DNA from: Bacteroidota bacterium
Lineage (GTDB): Bacteria > Bacteroidota > Bacteroidia > Flavobacteriales > Flavobacteriaceae
Direction: 5' to 3'
NCBI GenBank assembly: GCA_021793535.1
Contig: JAJYSO010000118.1
Span: forward strand, 1-6,133
Length of the DNA stretch: 6,133 nucleotides
The notes under the pieces are model-generated. The model saw only the letters and a program-made list of their open reading frames with translations. It was not told the origin of the DNA and searched no databases. Within the stretch, counting starts at the first letter, position 1. Each line of letters starts with the position of its first letter. Positions 5,874 through 6,133 of this stretch are shown piece after piece. A program made the position numbers and the translations under genes.

Positions 5874-6133
5874 GTGAAACTGGTTAAACGCTGTCTTATA
5901 TTTTTTGCAATTTTGTTATTGCTGTGCCAAGTCCCTTTTTCGTGCGCCCAACGTGGAAGACCGGAAGGGGGGCCTAAAGATACGATTCCACCGACGGTGA
6001 TCAGTGCTAAACCGGCCAATTTTTCTACCCATTTTAAGAGTACGCTCATCCGCATTAATTTTGATGAATATATCAAGTTAAAAGACCCGGATAAGCAAAT
6101 TTTAATCTCTCCACCTTTAAAGAATAAACCGAT
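5874..6133 (+). CDS. Ig-like domain lipoprotein, N-terminal part (3' partial)
   Basis: The first 86 residues of a protein that runs off the right edge. From GTG 5874 it begins KLVKRC and a hydrophobic stretch IFFAILLLLCQVPFSC, with the probable lipidated Cys at residue 24. It continues AQRGRPEGGPKDTIPP, then VISAKPAN and FDEYIKLKDPDKQILISPPLK. The GRPxGGPKDxIPP start and the INFDEYIKL strand are characteristic of a conserved Flavobacteriia lipoprotein carrying a bacterial Ig-like domain (Big_5/SbsA-Ig type). The family is widespread but its role is unknown; an envelope location is inferred. No ATG is available near the start. GTG 5874 is preferred because it directly precedes the signal peptide and follows a -7-like element; TTG 5847 is the only upstream alternative noted, and it overlaps that element. 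It is probably an independent transcription unit. Confidence 0.7.
   Translation, partial: MKLVKRCLIFFAILLLLCQVPFSCAQRGRPEGGPKDTIPPTVISAKPANFSTHFKSTLIRINFDEYIKLKDPDKQILISPPLKNKP

Noticed and set aside
5744..5877. Two small open frames (28 and 38 codons) after the BtuG-like gene
   Set aside because: No recognisable domain or export signal, and the longer one overlaps the promoter and start of the next gene in a different frame.
5828..6076. Minus-strand frame of 82 codons at the right edge
   Set aside because: It is antisense to the Ig-like lipoprotein, whose signal peptide and conserved N-terminus are clear.

Overview
The window looks like chromosomal DNA from a Bacteroidota, most likely a member of the Flavobacteriia. 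The evidence is a moderately AT-rich composition, no Shine-Dalgarno-like leaders, -7 promoter elements of the Bacteroidota type (TAnnTTTG), and proteins typical of that group: a short BtuB-type TonB-dependent receptor paired with a beta-propeller lipoprotein, and an Ig-like lipoprotein beginning CAQRGRPEGGPKD. All five coding regions lie on the + strand. No RNA gene, insertion sequence, CRISPR array or prophage is visible.

Layout: (1) nt 3-185 is the 3' end of a YD/RHS-like repeat protein. (2) nt 186-459 is non-coding, with an imperfect 14-bp hairpin (232-266), a 12-bp palindrome (291-302) and a candidate promoter (359-366). (3) nt 460-1536 encodes a baeRF-type protein, a bacterial homologue of the archaeo-eukaryotic release factor eRF1, which lacks a GGQ loop. 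(4) nt 1537-1695 carries a good -7 element that sits inside a perfect inverted repeat. (5) nt 1696-5680 is a tightly packed three-gene unit: an SBF/BASS-family inner-membrane transporter, a BtuB-like TonB-dependent outer-membrane receptor and a BtuG-like surface lipoprotein. (6) nt 5681-5873 is non-coding with a weak -7 element. (7) nt 5874-6133 is the 5' end of an Ig-like domain lipoprotein that runs off the window.

The central unit reads as a corrinoid (vitamin B12) uptake locus. The lipoprotein would capture the ligand at the cell surface and hand it to the TonB-dependent channel beneath it. The unusual member is the BASS-type carrier placed first in the operon, where an inner-membrane BtuCDF ABC transporter might be expected. 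Whether that carrier moves the same ligand, a precursor or something unrelated cannot be decided from the sequence, and this is the main open question here.
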